From NCBI GenBank assembly GCA_009908915.1, contig JAAAOJ010000038.1:1-62441 (forward strand): a stretch of 62,441 bases of DNA, in the 5' to 3' direction. This document shows, one piece after another, positions 18,667 to 27,758 of this stretch. The notes under the pieces were generated by a model, which did not search any database, had not been told where the DNA came from, and saw nothing but the letters and a program-made list of their open reading frames with translations. The translations under genes were made by a program, and so were the position numbers. Positions within the stretch are counted from its first letter, which is position 1; each line of letters opens with the position of its first letter. This DNA is from Planctomycetota bacterium (GTDB lineage Bacteria; Planctomycetota; Phycisphaerae; SM23-33).

Positions 18667-19194
18667 ATGAGCGAGTCGAACACGCAAGCGGCCGAAGCAT
18701 CCAGTCCTGATCGCGTGGCATGTTCACCCAACAACGACCCGGGTGTGAGGCTGTTCATCGCTGCCGGCCTGCTGCTGGCGATGGGCGTCTACTGCGTCAT
18801 CGACATCATGCGAGGGGCCTACACCTACGTCAGCCCGTCTGAGGACTTCAATGCCTTCGCATCGTGGGCGTTCAACTTTGCGGGGCAGTTCGTCTTTTCT
18901 CTGCCCGGCCTGGTGCTCCTGGTGTGGGGTGTTTTGTACTTCCGCCGCACGTGCGTCGCCGACGCGGCGGGCATCCACTACGCCTACTTTTCCAGCGAAC
19001 CCATCCGCTGGGAGCAGATCGAACGCATCGACGCCTCGCAACTCAAATCCAAGGGCATCCTGAAGGTCCACGCCACGGACGGCCGACACGTCACACTCGA
19101 CAGCTGGAAGCTCAAGAACTTCAAGCCGCTGGTGAGCTACGTGGAGCAGAACGTCCCGGTCGAGAACATCGACACCCAATCGTCGAAGCAGTAG
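18667..19194 (+). CDS. Two-helix membrane protein with PH-like domain
   Basis: 175 residues, not recognised by name. Hydrophilic N-terminus (1-25), two transmembrane helices (VRLFIAAGLLLAMGVYCVI and FVFSLPGLVLLVWGVLYF), then a roughly 80-residue domain. In that domain GIHYAYFSSEPIRWEQIERI, KGILKVHATDGRHVTLDSW and PLVSYVEQNV match the strand and helix rhythm of bacterial PH-like (bPH) membrane proteins. GGGAG precedes the ATG. Its stop is one base from that of the convergent ZIP gene. Function unknown. Confidence 0.6.
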   Translation: MSESNTQAAEASSPDRVACSPNNDPGVRLFIAAGLLLAMGVYCVIDIMRGAYTYVSPSEDFNAFASWAFNFAGQFVFSLPGLVLLVWGVLYFRRTCVADAAGIHYAYFSSEPIRWEQIERIDASQLKSKGILKVHATDGRHVTLDSWKLKNFKPLVSYVEQNVPVENIDTQSSKQ

Positions 19195-19195
19195 C

Positions 19196-20038
19196 CTACC
19201 CCAAGGCGACGTCCAGCGTCATCATGATCGCAAAGCCAGCAATCACGCCCATGGTGGCGATGTCGACGTTCTTGTTCCGCTGGGCCTCGGGGATGAGCTC
19301 CTCGGCTACCACGAAGATCATCGCGCCGGCCGCAAAAGCCAGCGCGTACGGCAGGATGGCCGCCATCGCGTAGACCGCGAACGCCCCGGCAACAGCAGCG
19401 AGGGGTTCGACCATGCCGGAAAGCTGACCGTACCACAGAGCACGCTTTCGGCTCATGCCCTCGCGCCGCAGCGGGAACGAGACGGCCGAGCCTTCCGGGA
19501 AGTTCTGCAGCCCGATGCCCAACGCCAATGCCATCGCCGCGCCGACCTGCTCGATCTGCGCGTCGCCGACCATGCTTGCCGCCGCCCCGAACGCCACGCC
19601 AACGGCCAGGCCCTCGGGGATGTTGTGGATCGTGATCGCCAGGACCAGCAGCGTACTGCGATGCCACGACGTCTTCGGTCCTTCCGCGATCTTGAGGTCG
19701 GGGTGCAGGTGCGGCAGGAAGCGGTCGATCAGACGCATGAATATGCCGCCGACGACGAAGCCCGCCAGCGCCGGTAGCCACGCGATACCCCAATCCGCGT
19801 AGAAACCCAGCCGCCCGCCTTCTTCGCACATGGCGATGGCCGGATTGAGCAGGCTCCAGAAGCTCGCGGCAATCATCACGCCCGCCGCCATGCCCAGCGC
19901 CGCGTCCAGGAACCGCCGCGAGATCGCCTTGGTGAATATCACGAGGCTCGCGCCAAGGGCCGTGATGCCCCACGTAAACAGCCCGGCGATCAGGGCCGCC
20001 TTCATCGGGTTCGCTGCTGCCCAGTCAAGCATGTGCAT
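19196..20038 (-). CDS. ZIP-family divalent metal transporter
   Basis: Zinc/iron permease of the ZIP (GufA/ZupT-like) family that carries divalent metals into the cytoplasm. 280 residues and about eight membrane spans. Two metal-site helices are visible: [18 protein letters not shown] (TM4) and [18 protein letters not shown] (TM5). TM5 has the Q-N-F-P-E-G form seen in GufA relatives. The start at 20038 or at the second ATG at 20032 is set by AAGGATG just upstream; the longer open frame runs through non-coding sequence. Likely substrate is zinc, consistent with the other zinc genes nearby. Confidence 0.9.
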   Translation of the reverse strand: MHMLDWAAANPMKAALIAGLFTWGITALGASLVIFTKAISRRFLDAALGMAAGVMIAASFWSLLNPAIAMCEEGGRLGFYADWGIAWLPALAGFVVGGIFMRLIDRFLPHLHPDLKIAEGPKTSWHRSTLLVLAITIHNIPEGLAVGVAFGAAASMVGDAQIEQVGAAMALALGIGLQNFPEGSAVSFPLRREGMSRKRALWYGQLSGMVEPLAAVAGAFAVYAMAAILPYALAFAAGAMIFVVAEELIPEAQRNKNVDIATMGVIAGFAIMMTLDVALG

Positions 20039-20407
20039 TTCATCCTTATCATGCAAGATATTGCTGACGTGCCATTCTATGCCTTTGCCACGACAGAACA
20101 AGTCGACAAGTCGGCATGCACCCGGATGAGCAAGAGACAGGTGTGTCATCGAAGACTCGACACAGCCTACAGCTCCGGGACCTCTCTCCCTCTGGGAGAG
20201 ATGGCGAGTCTCCGAGCCAGAGAGGGCTCTGGGCGGGGCGCCTTGGGCCTTCGCGGCGTCAAGGCGCCCCTGACGGGGCTTGATCTTGCGGACCATTCGA
20301 CCCCCACGCTGACGCGTGGGGCTATTGACCGCCGCCCCTGCCGGGGCTGAAGACAGGCGGCCGCAGGCTGCGTCAAGTCCGTCTTCGGGCGATGACGCAC
20401 CTGTCTT
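20039..20407. other. GC-rich intergenic stretch with hairpins
   Basis: This part of the 619-bp gap holds several inverted repeats, including CCCCACGCTGACGCGTGGGG near 20301 and a CTCTCCC...GGGAGAG stem near 20190. There is no recognisable gene. A family-2 element has inserted at its right end. Confidence 0.4.
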
Positions 20408-20527
20408 GACGCCTCCCTCACAAGTCAAATGGACGGAAAATCAGAACGATTCTGCGACACAAACAAAGAAGTTATGTCACGAAAACGGTGCTAAGCGCAA
20501 TTTCCTCGGATTTCTGAGGGAGGCGTC
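20408..20527 (+). mobile_element. Family-2 MITE-like element, copy 2
   Basis: 120 bp with perfect 13-bp inverted ends GACGCCTCCCTCA / TGAGGGAGGCGTC. It is flanked by a perfect 6-bp direct repeat TGTCTT (20402-20407 and 20528-20533), the signature of transposition. The interior differs from copy 1 at only a few positions. Confidence 0.92.
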
Positions 20528-20657
20528 TGTCTTGGGCTGAAGAAGCGCAGACCGACATGTGTTCCGGCGTCGTTCGTCAACAGGGCGTATGGTTCGTGCC
20601 GTAGAATAATGTCGCACACCACTTCGCCCGGACCGGTCGGTCGCGTATGATGTCTGC

Positions 20658-21812
20658 ATGGCTCACCCCGGCAATCCCGACGTTTCGTCCGACGAGGCTG
20701 CCCTCGATGTTTTTCATTCACCCCTGGTCGATCGCCTGCGCGAGAGCAACCCGGCGAACGTCTGGACGCTGCCCGGCGGGGCGCTGCGGCTGCCACGCGT
20801 CTTCGGGTTCTGCCGCGGCGTGAAGCGCGCCCTGGCGATGGCCGACAGGGCCGTCCGGGAGCACGACGGTGAGGGCCGCATCATCCTGCTCGGCGAGATC
20901 ATCCACAATCCGTGGGTGAACGACTACTTCCGCAGGCGCAGCGTGAGCATCCTGCCGCACGAGGAGATCTTCTGCGTCGAGGCCCACCTGCGGCAGGAAG
21001 ACCTGGCGATCATCCCCGCCTTCGGCGTGCCGCTGGACGTCAAGCATCATCTGGCGAAGATTGGCTGCCGGACGATCGACTGCAGTTGCGGCGACGTCAT
21101 CCGCCTGTGGCGCTGGAGCGAACGGGCCGTCTCCGAAGGCTTCGGCGTGTTGATCTTCGGCCGGGCGACCCACGACGAGACCGTCGTCACCAAGAGTCGC
21201 CTCGCCGCCGCCGGAGGAAAATACCTGGTCGTCGAGACGCTCAACCAGGCGCGAAAGCTGGCCGAGGACCCGACCGACGAGCGGTTCCGGGAGCTTTTCG
21301 GGCCCGAGCAGACCAACGCCCCGGACCTCGACCCGTTCGGGCATCTCGCGCTGGTCAGCCAGACGACCATGCTCTACAGCGAGACCGTCGCCGTCCAGCA
21401 GATCGTCCGCGAGGCCTTCACCCGGCGTTTCGGCGAAGACCAGGCCGAGCAGCGTCTCCGCATGCAGCCGGCCGTCTGCAAGGCCACCCAGAACCGCCAG
21501 GACGCCGCCGTCGAGCTCTGCAGCAGCGGCTGTGATGCCGTGATTGTCGTCGGCGGTTTCGGCAGCAGTAACACCCGCCACCTGCACGCCCTGGCCTGCC
21601 AGTACGCGCCGGCCTGGTTAATCGAGGACGCCACCGCCATCACCTCCCCGCACGAACTGCGGGCCTTCGCCCCCGAGACAAAGACGGCCAGGACGGCAAG
21701 CGACTGGCTGCCGGAGAAACGGCCACTCGCCCTCGGCGTACTCGCCGGGGCCTCCAGCCCGGAGGTGGTTATCGGCGATGTCCTCAAACGCCTCGCCGAG
21801 TTCCTGCAGTAA
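20658..21812 (+). CDS. ispH: Divergent 4-hydroxy-3-methylbut-2-enyl diphosphate reductase (IspH/LytB)
   Basis: Last enzyme of the MEP isoprenoid pathway, a 4Fe-4S reductase. 384 residues, longer than the usual ~310-320. The three cluster cysteines are recognisable: FGFCRGVKRA (Cys52), TIDCSCGDV (Cys144) and PAVCKATQNRQ (Cys274). The proton-relay HxE is HDE (172-174), and GSSN and LAGASSP are the C-terminal substrate loops. The segment equivalent to SAHGVS of E. coli reads PAFGVP, so the diphosphate-contacting His is replaced by Phe122. Insertions lie around residues 200-225. This supports an IspH-family protein with altered substrate site; function as IspH is likely but not certain. Confidence 0.8.
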   Translation: MAHPGNPDVSSDEAALDVFHSPLVDRLRESNPANVWTLPGGALRLPRVFGFCRGVKRALAMADRAVREHDGEGRIILLGEIIHNPWVNDYFRRRSVSILPHEEIFCVEAHLRQEDLAIIPAFGVPLDVKHHLAKIGCRTIDCSCGDVIRLWRWSERAVSEGFGVLIFGRATHDETVVTKSRLAAAGGKYLVVETLNQARKLAEDPTDERFRELFGPEQTNAPDLDPFGHLALVSQTTMLYSETVAVQQIVREAFTRRFGEDQAEQRLRMQPAVCKATQNRQDAAVELCSSGCDAVIVVGGFGSSNTRHLHALACQYAPAWLIEDATAITSPHELRAFAPETKTARTASDWLPEKRPLALGVLAGASSPEVVIGDVLKRLAEFLQ

Positions 21813-21864
21813 GCCGCCGGGCGTCTGTTGCATGGCGTTTTCACACGCCAAGTGACTATAATCG

Positions 21865-24800
21865 GTGACTGTGAAGCACCTGCTGCACAACCTGCTGACG
21901 CACCTGCCGTCGCGCCACCGGCGGCGACAGTGGAAATACGTCTCGCCACGGCGCCGCGTGCTCGGGCTGTCAATGCTGGCTCTGATCCTCCTGCTGCTCT
22001 ACGCGGGGTGGTATCTCACACACGACTCGCGCATCCGGCGCGAGGCCAAGCTCGCCCTGGAAGGCCTGACCGGCGCGGACGTCGACGTCGACACGGCCGA
22101 CTTCAGTGTCTTCGAAGGCGTGCGCCTTCGAGGCGTGCGAGTGCGGATCCGCGACGATGCCTCGCCGTTCCATTTCTTCACGGCTCGCGAGGTCGTCCTG
22201 CGTTACGACCCCTGGACGCTGCTGAGCGAGCGCACGTTGCGGCCGACCGAGATCGTCTGCATCGAGCCGGTCATCAATCTGGAACACGACGAAGACACCG
22301 GCGTGTCCAACGCCGAACGCCTGTCTCGCAAAGCTGCCGCCCGCGTGGACGGTCCCCGCGACGGGCCGCTGCCGGCCATCCGCCTGACCAACGGCCTGCT
22401 GCGCAGTCGCGTCAAACAGGGTCGGCAGCGAAGCATCGTCGCCGAGGAACCCATCGACTGTACCTTCGAACCCATCGGCCCGCAGGGCTACGCGGTGAAG
22501 GTCTTCGGCCCGCACGGCGGCGAGACCGACGCGATGTGGGCCTCGTTCGATCTAGATCTGGCAACCGGCCGACTGCGGGACGTGGAATTCACCGGCACGC
22601 ATCGGCTGTTCCAGTTGCTGCCGCCGCGCTATCACGACTGGCTGCAGCGGTACAGCGTCGCCGGCGACTTCCGCCTCGTCCGCGAGGGGTATACCGACGC
22701 GGACCGCGACCGCTACGAGATCGAACTGTGGGACTTCTCGCTGCAGCTGCCCGAGCAGGAAGGCGGCCTGGTCCTGCGAAAGGTTACGGGGCGGCTGCGT
22801 TTCAGCCCGGAGGGCGTCGTGCTCAACGATGTCGAGGGCATCGTCCCGCAGGCCAATAACGCCCGGTTCAAGCTGCAGGGCGAGTACAGCGGACTGAAAA
22901 AGGACAGCCCGTTTATCGTCACGGTGTCGATCGAGGACTTCTCCCTGCCCGAAGAAGCGAGGGGCGAGATCGGCAAGATCGTCGACTTCATGCGGCGGCA
23001 CTTCGCGCCGGAGGGCACGGCAACGCTGACGCTGAGCTACCAGCGGCTGGCCGACGGACGGTTTGTCGTGGCCGGCGAGCTTCAGCCGCAGGGCATTCGC
23101 ATGAAGCCGGACTGGTTCCCGCTGCAGGTCGAAGACGTCCGCGGCCGGGTGACCTTCGACGAAAAGAAGAGCTACACACTCAATCTTCGCGTGCGTGTCC
23201 CCGAAGGGCCGAACGGCGATGGCGGGACGGCGACGGTGACCGGCAGGATCCGCCACCCCGAGCCGGACGGCAGGAGCCTCTACGACATGACCGTTCGGGC
23301 CGAGGACATCGCCTTCAGCGAGAACCTTCGCGAGGCGCTGCCGGAGCGATTCGCGTCGATGTGGGGCATGCTGAACCCCGAGGGCGTCTGCGATGCGCGG
23401 GTGCGTGTCAACCGCCACGCCGCCGACAAGTCGAAAGACATCGAGATCGACCTGCTGCTGAAGGGCAAGGCCTCGGCCCGCTATCACCGCTTTCCGTACC
23501 CGCTGGTGAACCTCACCGGCCGCATCGGGTTTCGCGACGACGACGTGACGATCCCTCTGGTGGAAAGCGAACGCGGCAAGGCCCTGGTGGCAATCCGTGG
23601 CGGGGCCAGCGGCCTCGGCAGCGGCGAGCCGACCGTCGGGCTGCAGATCGAGGCTGTACGTGTGCCACTGGACGACGCACTCCGCCAGGCGCTACCGGAG
23701 CGGATCCGCGCGTTCATCGCTCGCCTCAACGCCAGCGGCCGGGCGGGCCGGGCCCGTGCCGATATCACGCAGGAGCCCGGCAAGCCATTGGCCTGGTCCG
23801 TGACGGCCGACCTGGCGGCCATGGCCCTTGAACACGAGGATTTCCCGTACACCGTAACGGACGCCGGCGGAGAGCTGCGGATCAGCCAAAACCGGGCGAG
23901 GCTCCGGAAGCTGCAGGGCCGACACGGCGATGCCACGGTACAAATCGACGCGACGATGAGTCTCGACGAAGATAGACCGCAATACGCCGCCACGCTCCGT
24001 GGCGAGAACGTTACGTTGGATAAAGCCTTCCACGACGCGCTGCCGGACAGCGCCCGCGAGGCCTGGGCCAGCCTTCGTCCCGCCGGCCGGGCGGACCTGA
24101 CGCTGCACCTCCAGGACCGCGACGGCGATGGCGCGACCGACGGCGATTACCGCCTGATCATCAATGCCCGCGAGATGGCGATCCAATACCGCGACTTCCC
24201 CTATCCCTTCAGCGGCATCCGGGGTCGGGCCGTCGTCACGCCCGGGCGCATCGCCCTGCAGGATATGGTAGCCCGCAACGGCCGCATGACCGCCACGCTT
24301 AACGGCACGATCGACACCAGACACGCCGGAACAGACGTCGCCCTGGCGATCAGCATCAAGGAGATGTCGATCAACAAGGAACTCCTCGACGCCATCCCGT
24401 CCGACCTCGTACCGCTGGTCAAACGCTTTCGGCCCGGTGGACGCATGAACGCGGAGATCAGCAAGCTGCTGATCGCACGCCGCCCTGCCGCGGAAGACGC
24501 TCCGCGTGAGGATCCGGGCACACTCAGTCGGAGGCGGCCACGGAAGGCGGCGGCCGCCGGCCCACAGGTCCGCTGGGTCGCCGAGGGATCGCTGGCGTTC
24601 CGCGACGTGGCGTTCGATATCGGTTTCGGGTCGCGCGAACTAACCGGCATTCTCTCCGGCAAGGCCGGTCAGGAGGACGACGACCTCGGCGCCAACGCGG
24701 ACGTGCGCCTGGAAGAACTCGAACTTGGCAAGCACGTCATTTGCGACGCGCGGGGACGGATCATGAAGCTTCCCAACAGCGACGTGCTGCGGATTGACCG

Positions 24801-25452
24801 CATCGAAGCGCGCGCCCACGACGGCGTGCTTGTCGGCCAAGCCAGCGTTCGCCTGACCGACCCCGTGCAGTACAAGCTGAGCATGGAATTCGAGGACGTC
24901 GATCTCGCCAAGCTGTTCAACGCCGGCGAGCCGGACCGCTCCAAATGGATCGATGTGCAGGGCCGTGTCGCCGGACCGCTGGTGCTCTCGGCGACGGCCG
25001 GGGCCAATCCCACCCGCCAGGCCACCGGTGAACTGGTTATCAGCGACGCCAAGCTTTACAAGCTCCCGATCATCCTCGGGGCGCTGCAGATCATCTACCT
25101 CCAACTGCCGGGCGATGGGGCGTTCAACCAGGGCACGGTGAAGTATGTGCTGCGGAACAACACGCTGACGTTCCGCGAAATCTATCTCAGTGGCAAAGCC
25201 ATTTCCGTCCTGGGCGCCGGCTCGTACGACCTCAAGAAGGATCGGTTGAAGCTGACGTTCCTCACCGGCCCGCCGGGCAAACTGCAACGGCTCGACGAGT
25301 TGACCGAGGACGTGCTGCGCGCGCTGTCGAACACGCTCGTGGAGATCCGTGTGACCGGCCCCCTCAAGAAACCGAAGATGGACACCGTTCCGCTCTCGCC
25401 ACTGGATACGATTCTCCGTCGACTGCTGTCGCCTTCCCTTCAACCACAATAG
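21865..25452 (+). CDS. AsmA/TamB-like very large membrane-anchored protein
   Basis: 1195 residues starting at a GTG. One N-terminal membrane anchor (about residues 33-50, VLGLSMLALILLLLYAGWYL) is followed by a giant beta-rich periplasmic body. The body repeats themes such as DFSLPEEARGEI, DMTVRAEDIAFSENL and GRIGFRDDDVTIPL. The AsmA-type C-terminus is ILGALQIIYLQLPGDGAFNQ, then VTGPLKKPKMDTVPLSPLDT. AsmA-like proteins are proposed inter-membrane lipid bridges. Only 52 bp follow the ispH stop. Another in-frame GTG two codons later is a possible start. Confidence 0.82.
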   Translation: MTVKHLLHNLLTHLPSRHRRRQWKYVSPRRRVLGLSMLALILLLLYAGWYLTHDSRIRREAKLALEGLTGADVDVDTADFSVFEGVRLRGVRVRIRDDASPFHFFTAREVVLRYDPWTLLSERTLRPTEIVCIEPVINLEHDEDTGVSNAERLSRKAAARVDGPRDGPLPAIRLTNGLLRSRVKQGRQRSIVAEEPIDCTFEPIGPQGYAVKVFGPHGGETDAMWASFDLDLATGRLRDVEFTGTHRLFQLLPPRYHDWLQRYSVAGDFRLVREGYTDADRDRYEIELWDFSLQLPEQEGGLVLRKVTGRLRFSPEGVVLNDVEGIVPQANNARFKLQGEYSGLKKDSPFIVTVSIEDFSLPEEARGEIGKIVDFMRRHFAPEGTATLTLSYQRLADGRFVVAGELQPQGIRMKPDWFPLQVEDVRGRVTFDEKKSYTLNLRVRVPEGPNGDGGTATVTGRIRHPEPDGRSLYDMTVRAEDIAFSENLREALPERFASMWGMLNPEGVCDARVRVNRHAADKSKDIEIDLLLKGKASARYHRFPYPLVNLTGRIGFRDDDVTIPLVESERGKALVAIRGGASGLGSGEPTVGLQIEAVRVPLDDALRQALPERIRAFIARLNASGRAGRARADITQEPGKPLAWSVTADLAAMALEHEDFPYTVTDAGGELRISQNRARLRKLQGRHGDATVQIDATMSLDEDRPQYAATLRGENVTLDKAFHDALPDSAREAWASLRPAGRADLTLHLQDRDGDGATDGDYRLIINAREMAIQYRDFPYPFSGIRGRAVVTPGRIALQDMVARNGRMTATLNGTIDTRHAGTDVALAISIKEMSINKELLDAIPSDLVPLVKRFRPGGRMNAEISKLLIARRPAAEDAPREDPGTLSRRRPRKAAAAGPQVRWVAEGSLAFRDVAFDIGFGSRELTGILSGKAGQEDDDLGANADVRLEELELGKHVICDARGRIMKLPNSDVLRIDRIEARAHDGVLVGQASVRLTDPVQYKLSMEFEDVDLAKLFNAGEPDRSKWIDVQGRVAGPLVLSATAGANPTRQATGELVISDAKLYKLPIILGALQIIYLQLPGDGAFNQGTVKYVLRNNTLTFREIYLSGKAISVLGAGSYDLKKDRLKLTFLTGPPGKLQRLDELTEDVLRALSNTLVEIRVTGPLKKPKMDTVPLSPLDTILRRLLSPSLQPQ

Positions 25453-25608
25453 CCATGGAGGACACTCCAGCAAAGAGAAGACTCAACGCTCACGGACTCG
25501 ACGCTCCCGAAAATGCAGATGACGGGCGCTTTCTTTCTCGTTGTGTTGCGGTTACGTTCTAATCTCGCTTCTTTGAACATGCTCTTTGAGACGTGGAGCT
25601 TCCAGATT

Positions 25609-26487
25609 ATGACAGATACGAAGGTAGGCATTATCGGCGGCAGTGGCCTGGGCGAGGCCCTCTGCAGCGACACAGCGGGCGAGGGCACGTGTCCGGACAC
25701 CCCGTTCGGCAAACCCACCAGCCCGATCATCGAAACCACGTGGGACGGCACGGCCATTGCGATGCTGAACCGCCACGGCAGCGGCCATACCACGCCGCCG
25801 AGCATGATCAACTACCGCGCGAACATCTACGCGCTCAAGGCCATCGGCTGCACGCATATTATCGCCAGCGGGGCCGTCGGCTCGCTGCGGGAAGACATGG
25901 AGCCCAAGCACCTGGCCATTCCCGACCAGGTCATCGACAAGACCTCCCGCCGGGTCGGCACCTTCTTTGACGAGCTGGCCGTCCACGTCGAGTTTGCCAC
26001 GCCGTTCTGCCCCGTGCTGCGTGCGCACCTCAAGAACTGCGGCGACGCCGTCGAGACAACCGTCCACGACGCCGGCACGTACGTCTGCATGGAAGGCTCG
26101 GCCTTCAGCACGCGGGCCGAGAGCGAGATGCACCGCCAGTGGGGCGGTGACCTCATCGGTATGACCATCATGCCCGAGGCCAAGCTCGCCCGGGAAGCCG
26201 AGATCGCCTACGCCGTGGTCGCCCTGCCCAGCGACTACGACTGCTGGCGCCCCGTGCCCGGCCAACTGGACAAGCACGAACTGCTCAAGGAGATCATCGA
26301 GAATCTCCAGTCCGCCACCGCCAACGCCATCACGCTCATCAAGGCCGCCGTCAGCCGTTTCGGTGAAATCGCGGACAAGCCCTCGCCCGCCCACAGCGCG
26401 CTGGAACTCGGCATCTGGACCCAGCCCGACCACATCCCCGCCGAGGTCAAAGACAAACTCGGCCTGCTGCTGAAGAAGTACGTCTAG
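25609..26487 (+). CDS. mtnP: S-methyl-5'-thioadenosine phosphorylase
   Basis: PNP/MTAP-family phosphorylase that cleaves methylthioadenosine in purine and methionine salvage. 292 residues. Landmarks: VGIIGGSGLG, NRHGSGHTTPPSMINYRANI, IIASGAVGSL, GTYVCMEGSAFSTRAE, IGMTIMPEAKLAREAEIAYA and DYDCWR. The last motifs match MTAPs better than purine nucleoside phosphorylases. The start at 25609 begins the conserved domain. The stop codon TAG lies at the outer edge of a family-1 element, so the element's CTAG end supplies it. Confidence 0.9.
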   Translation: MTDTKVGIIGGSGLGEALCSDTAGEGTCPDTPFGKPTSPIIETTWDGTAIAMLNRHGSGHTTPPSMINYRANIYALKAIGCTHIIASGAVGSLREDMEPKHLAIPDQVIDKTSRRVGTFFDELAVHVEFATPFCPVLRAHLKNCGDAVETTVHDAGTYVCMEGSAFSTRAESEMHRQWGGDLIGMTIMPEAKLAREAEIAYAVVALPSDYDCWRPVPGQLDKHELLKEIIENLQSATANAITLIKAAVSRFGEIADKPSPAHSALELGIWTQPDHIPAEVKDKLGLLLKKYV

Positions 26488-26643
26488 CAGCCCGTTGAGA
26501 AATGGATTGCGTCGCGATGTCAAGGCACGTTGCCGAGCATCAAGGAGCGGAAACGCAGGTGAATGCGGGCGTTCATCCAGTGTTCGGAACGACGACGCGC
26601 AGGCAACAGGCCTGGCCGCGGCAGCGATAGCTTCTAAGCGGAC
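26488..26643 (+). mobile_element. Family-1 MITE-like element, long form (copy B)
   Basis: Begins CTAGCAGCCCGTTGAGAAATGG, sharing its TAG with the mtnP stop, and ends CTTCTAAGCGGACG. It contains the family core GAGCATCAAGGAGCGGAAAC. It fills the whole space between the convergent mtnP and guanylate-kinase-like genes, leaving 8 bp to the latter's stop codon. That position would suit a bidirectional terminator role. Confidence 0.8.
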
Positions 26644-26651
26644 GACCAGCG

Positions 26652-27392
26652 TTACGGCAGGAGGTTCTGGTCCCAGCGTTCGGCGCGGCGGGGCGGCCGG
26701 CCTTCCAGGAGGTCCATCACCGACAGCATCGCCAGACGGGCGTCACCGACCGGATAGTAAAAGGCGTCCCAGTTCTCGCTGTCCTCGCCGTCATGATTGG
26801 GGATGACCCAGTCGAACCGCCAGGCCATTTTCATCTCACGGTAGGCGCTGGTGCAGCGGCGCTGGATTTCCTCCAGATCGGTCAGCGCGAGCGGGCCCTT
26901 CTGGCGTTGCGTGCGGCGTAGGAGCTTGCGTCGCATGATCTCGGCAACGAAGTCCCCGATGTTGACCGGGTGCTCGGCCTGCTTGATGCTCTCGACCTCT
27001 TCCTGCGACAGCGGCGAGAGGAACACGCTCGGCCGCTCGATATCCTCCGGCAGCGGGCATCGCAGCAGCTCCGCGGCAACGAACGGGTTGCCCTCGTAGA
27101 ACACGTCGCCGCGGTCGAGCATCTCGCGCAGCTCGGCGAGGTCGACGGCCTGGAAGTCGCCCCGGACCTCCATGACGAGATAGTTCTCGTCCTCGCGAAG
27201 GGCGAGGATTTCCGCGCGGCTGCGGAAGTGGTAGTCGCGGCCGTCCACCTCGCCGGGTCGGGGGTCGCGATCGTTGTACAGCACCAGCGGCTGGAGGTCG
27301 ACGGCGAGATCGGGTCGCAGCCGTTTGATTGCGGCGTGCAGGGGGCCCTTGCCGATGCACGACGGTCCGGACATGATGACGAAGCTTCCCAT
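26652..27392 (-). CDS. Guanylate-kinase-like protein with altered P-loop
   Basis: 246 residues from the ATG at 27392, preceded by AGGAGAGGAACC. The fold is guanylate-kinase-like: SGPSCIGKG at the P-loop (8-16), DRDPRPGEVDGRDYHFRS matching the GMP-binding region, and a helical LID-type section. The Walker A Ser/Thr after Lys15 is replaced by Gly16 (GKGPL instead of GKST/SSL). ATP phosphoryl transfer may therefore be impaired. The C-terminal ~100 residues (EEIQRRCTSAYREMKMAWRF, then a NHDGEDSENWD stretch) are unusual for the family. Role unknown: a non-canonical NMP kinase or a regulatory homologue. Confidence 0.65.
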   Translation of the reverse strand: MGSFVIMSGPSCIGKGPLHAAIKRLRPDLAVDLQPLVLYNDRDPRPGEVDGRDYHFRSRAEILALREDENYLVMEVRGDFQAVDLAELREMLDRGDVFYEGNPFVAAELLRCPLPEDIERPSVFLSPLSQEEVESIKQAEHPVNIGDFVAEIMRRKLLRRTQRQKGPLALTDLEEIQRRCTSAYREMKMAWRFDWVIPNHDGEDSENWDAFYYPVGDARLAMLSVMDLLEGRPPRRAERWDQNLLP

Positions 27393-27758
27393 GAACGGTT
27401 CCTCTCCTGTGAAAACCGGATGCTGTTGTGCCATGAATTATAGACATCCCCGCCCCGATGACCAGCCCGGATGGCGGCATTCAGCACCACATGCCTGCGG
27501 CTTGTCCTGCCAAGCCCAAAGAGGCAAAGCGCGAAGCAGGCACCCGGGTCCTGTACGTGGGGAATGCCATCTCGATCGAGCAAAGCGAGTCGAGGGATCT
27601 CAACGTCACATGGCCGGCAGCCCGCATAGCAGGAACGGGCTGACGGTGTCGCAGGATTCAAACCCCTCGACTTCGCCCCTTCGGATGTGCGATCGGGGTG
27701 AGAGAGTTTCCCTCTGGAACGGTCGACGCCTGCCTCGACACTCTGTCTGCAGCGGACC
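27393..27758. other. Intergenic region with no recognised gene
   Basis: 366 bases between the guanylate-kinase-like gene and the znuB stop. No credible reading frame or RNA structure is seen. A short segment GAGCAAAGCGAGTCGAGGGATCTC (about 27578) resembles fragments of dispersed repeats elsewhere in bacterial genomes. Promoters for the minus-strand kinase-like gene must lie near 27400. Confidence 0.35.
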
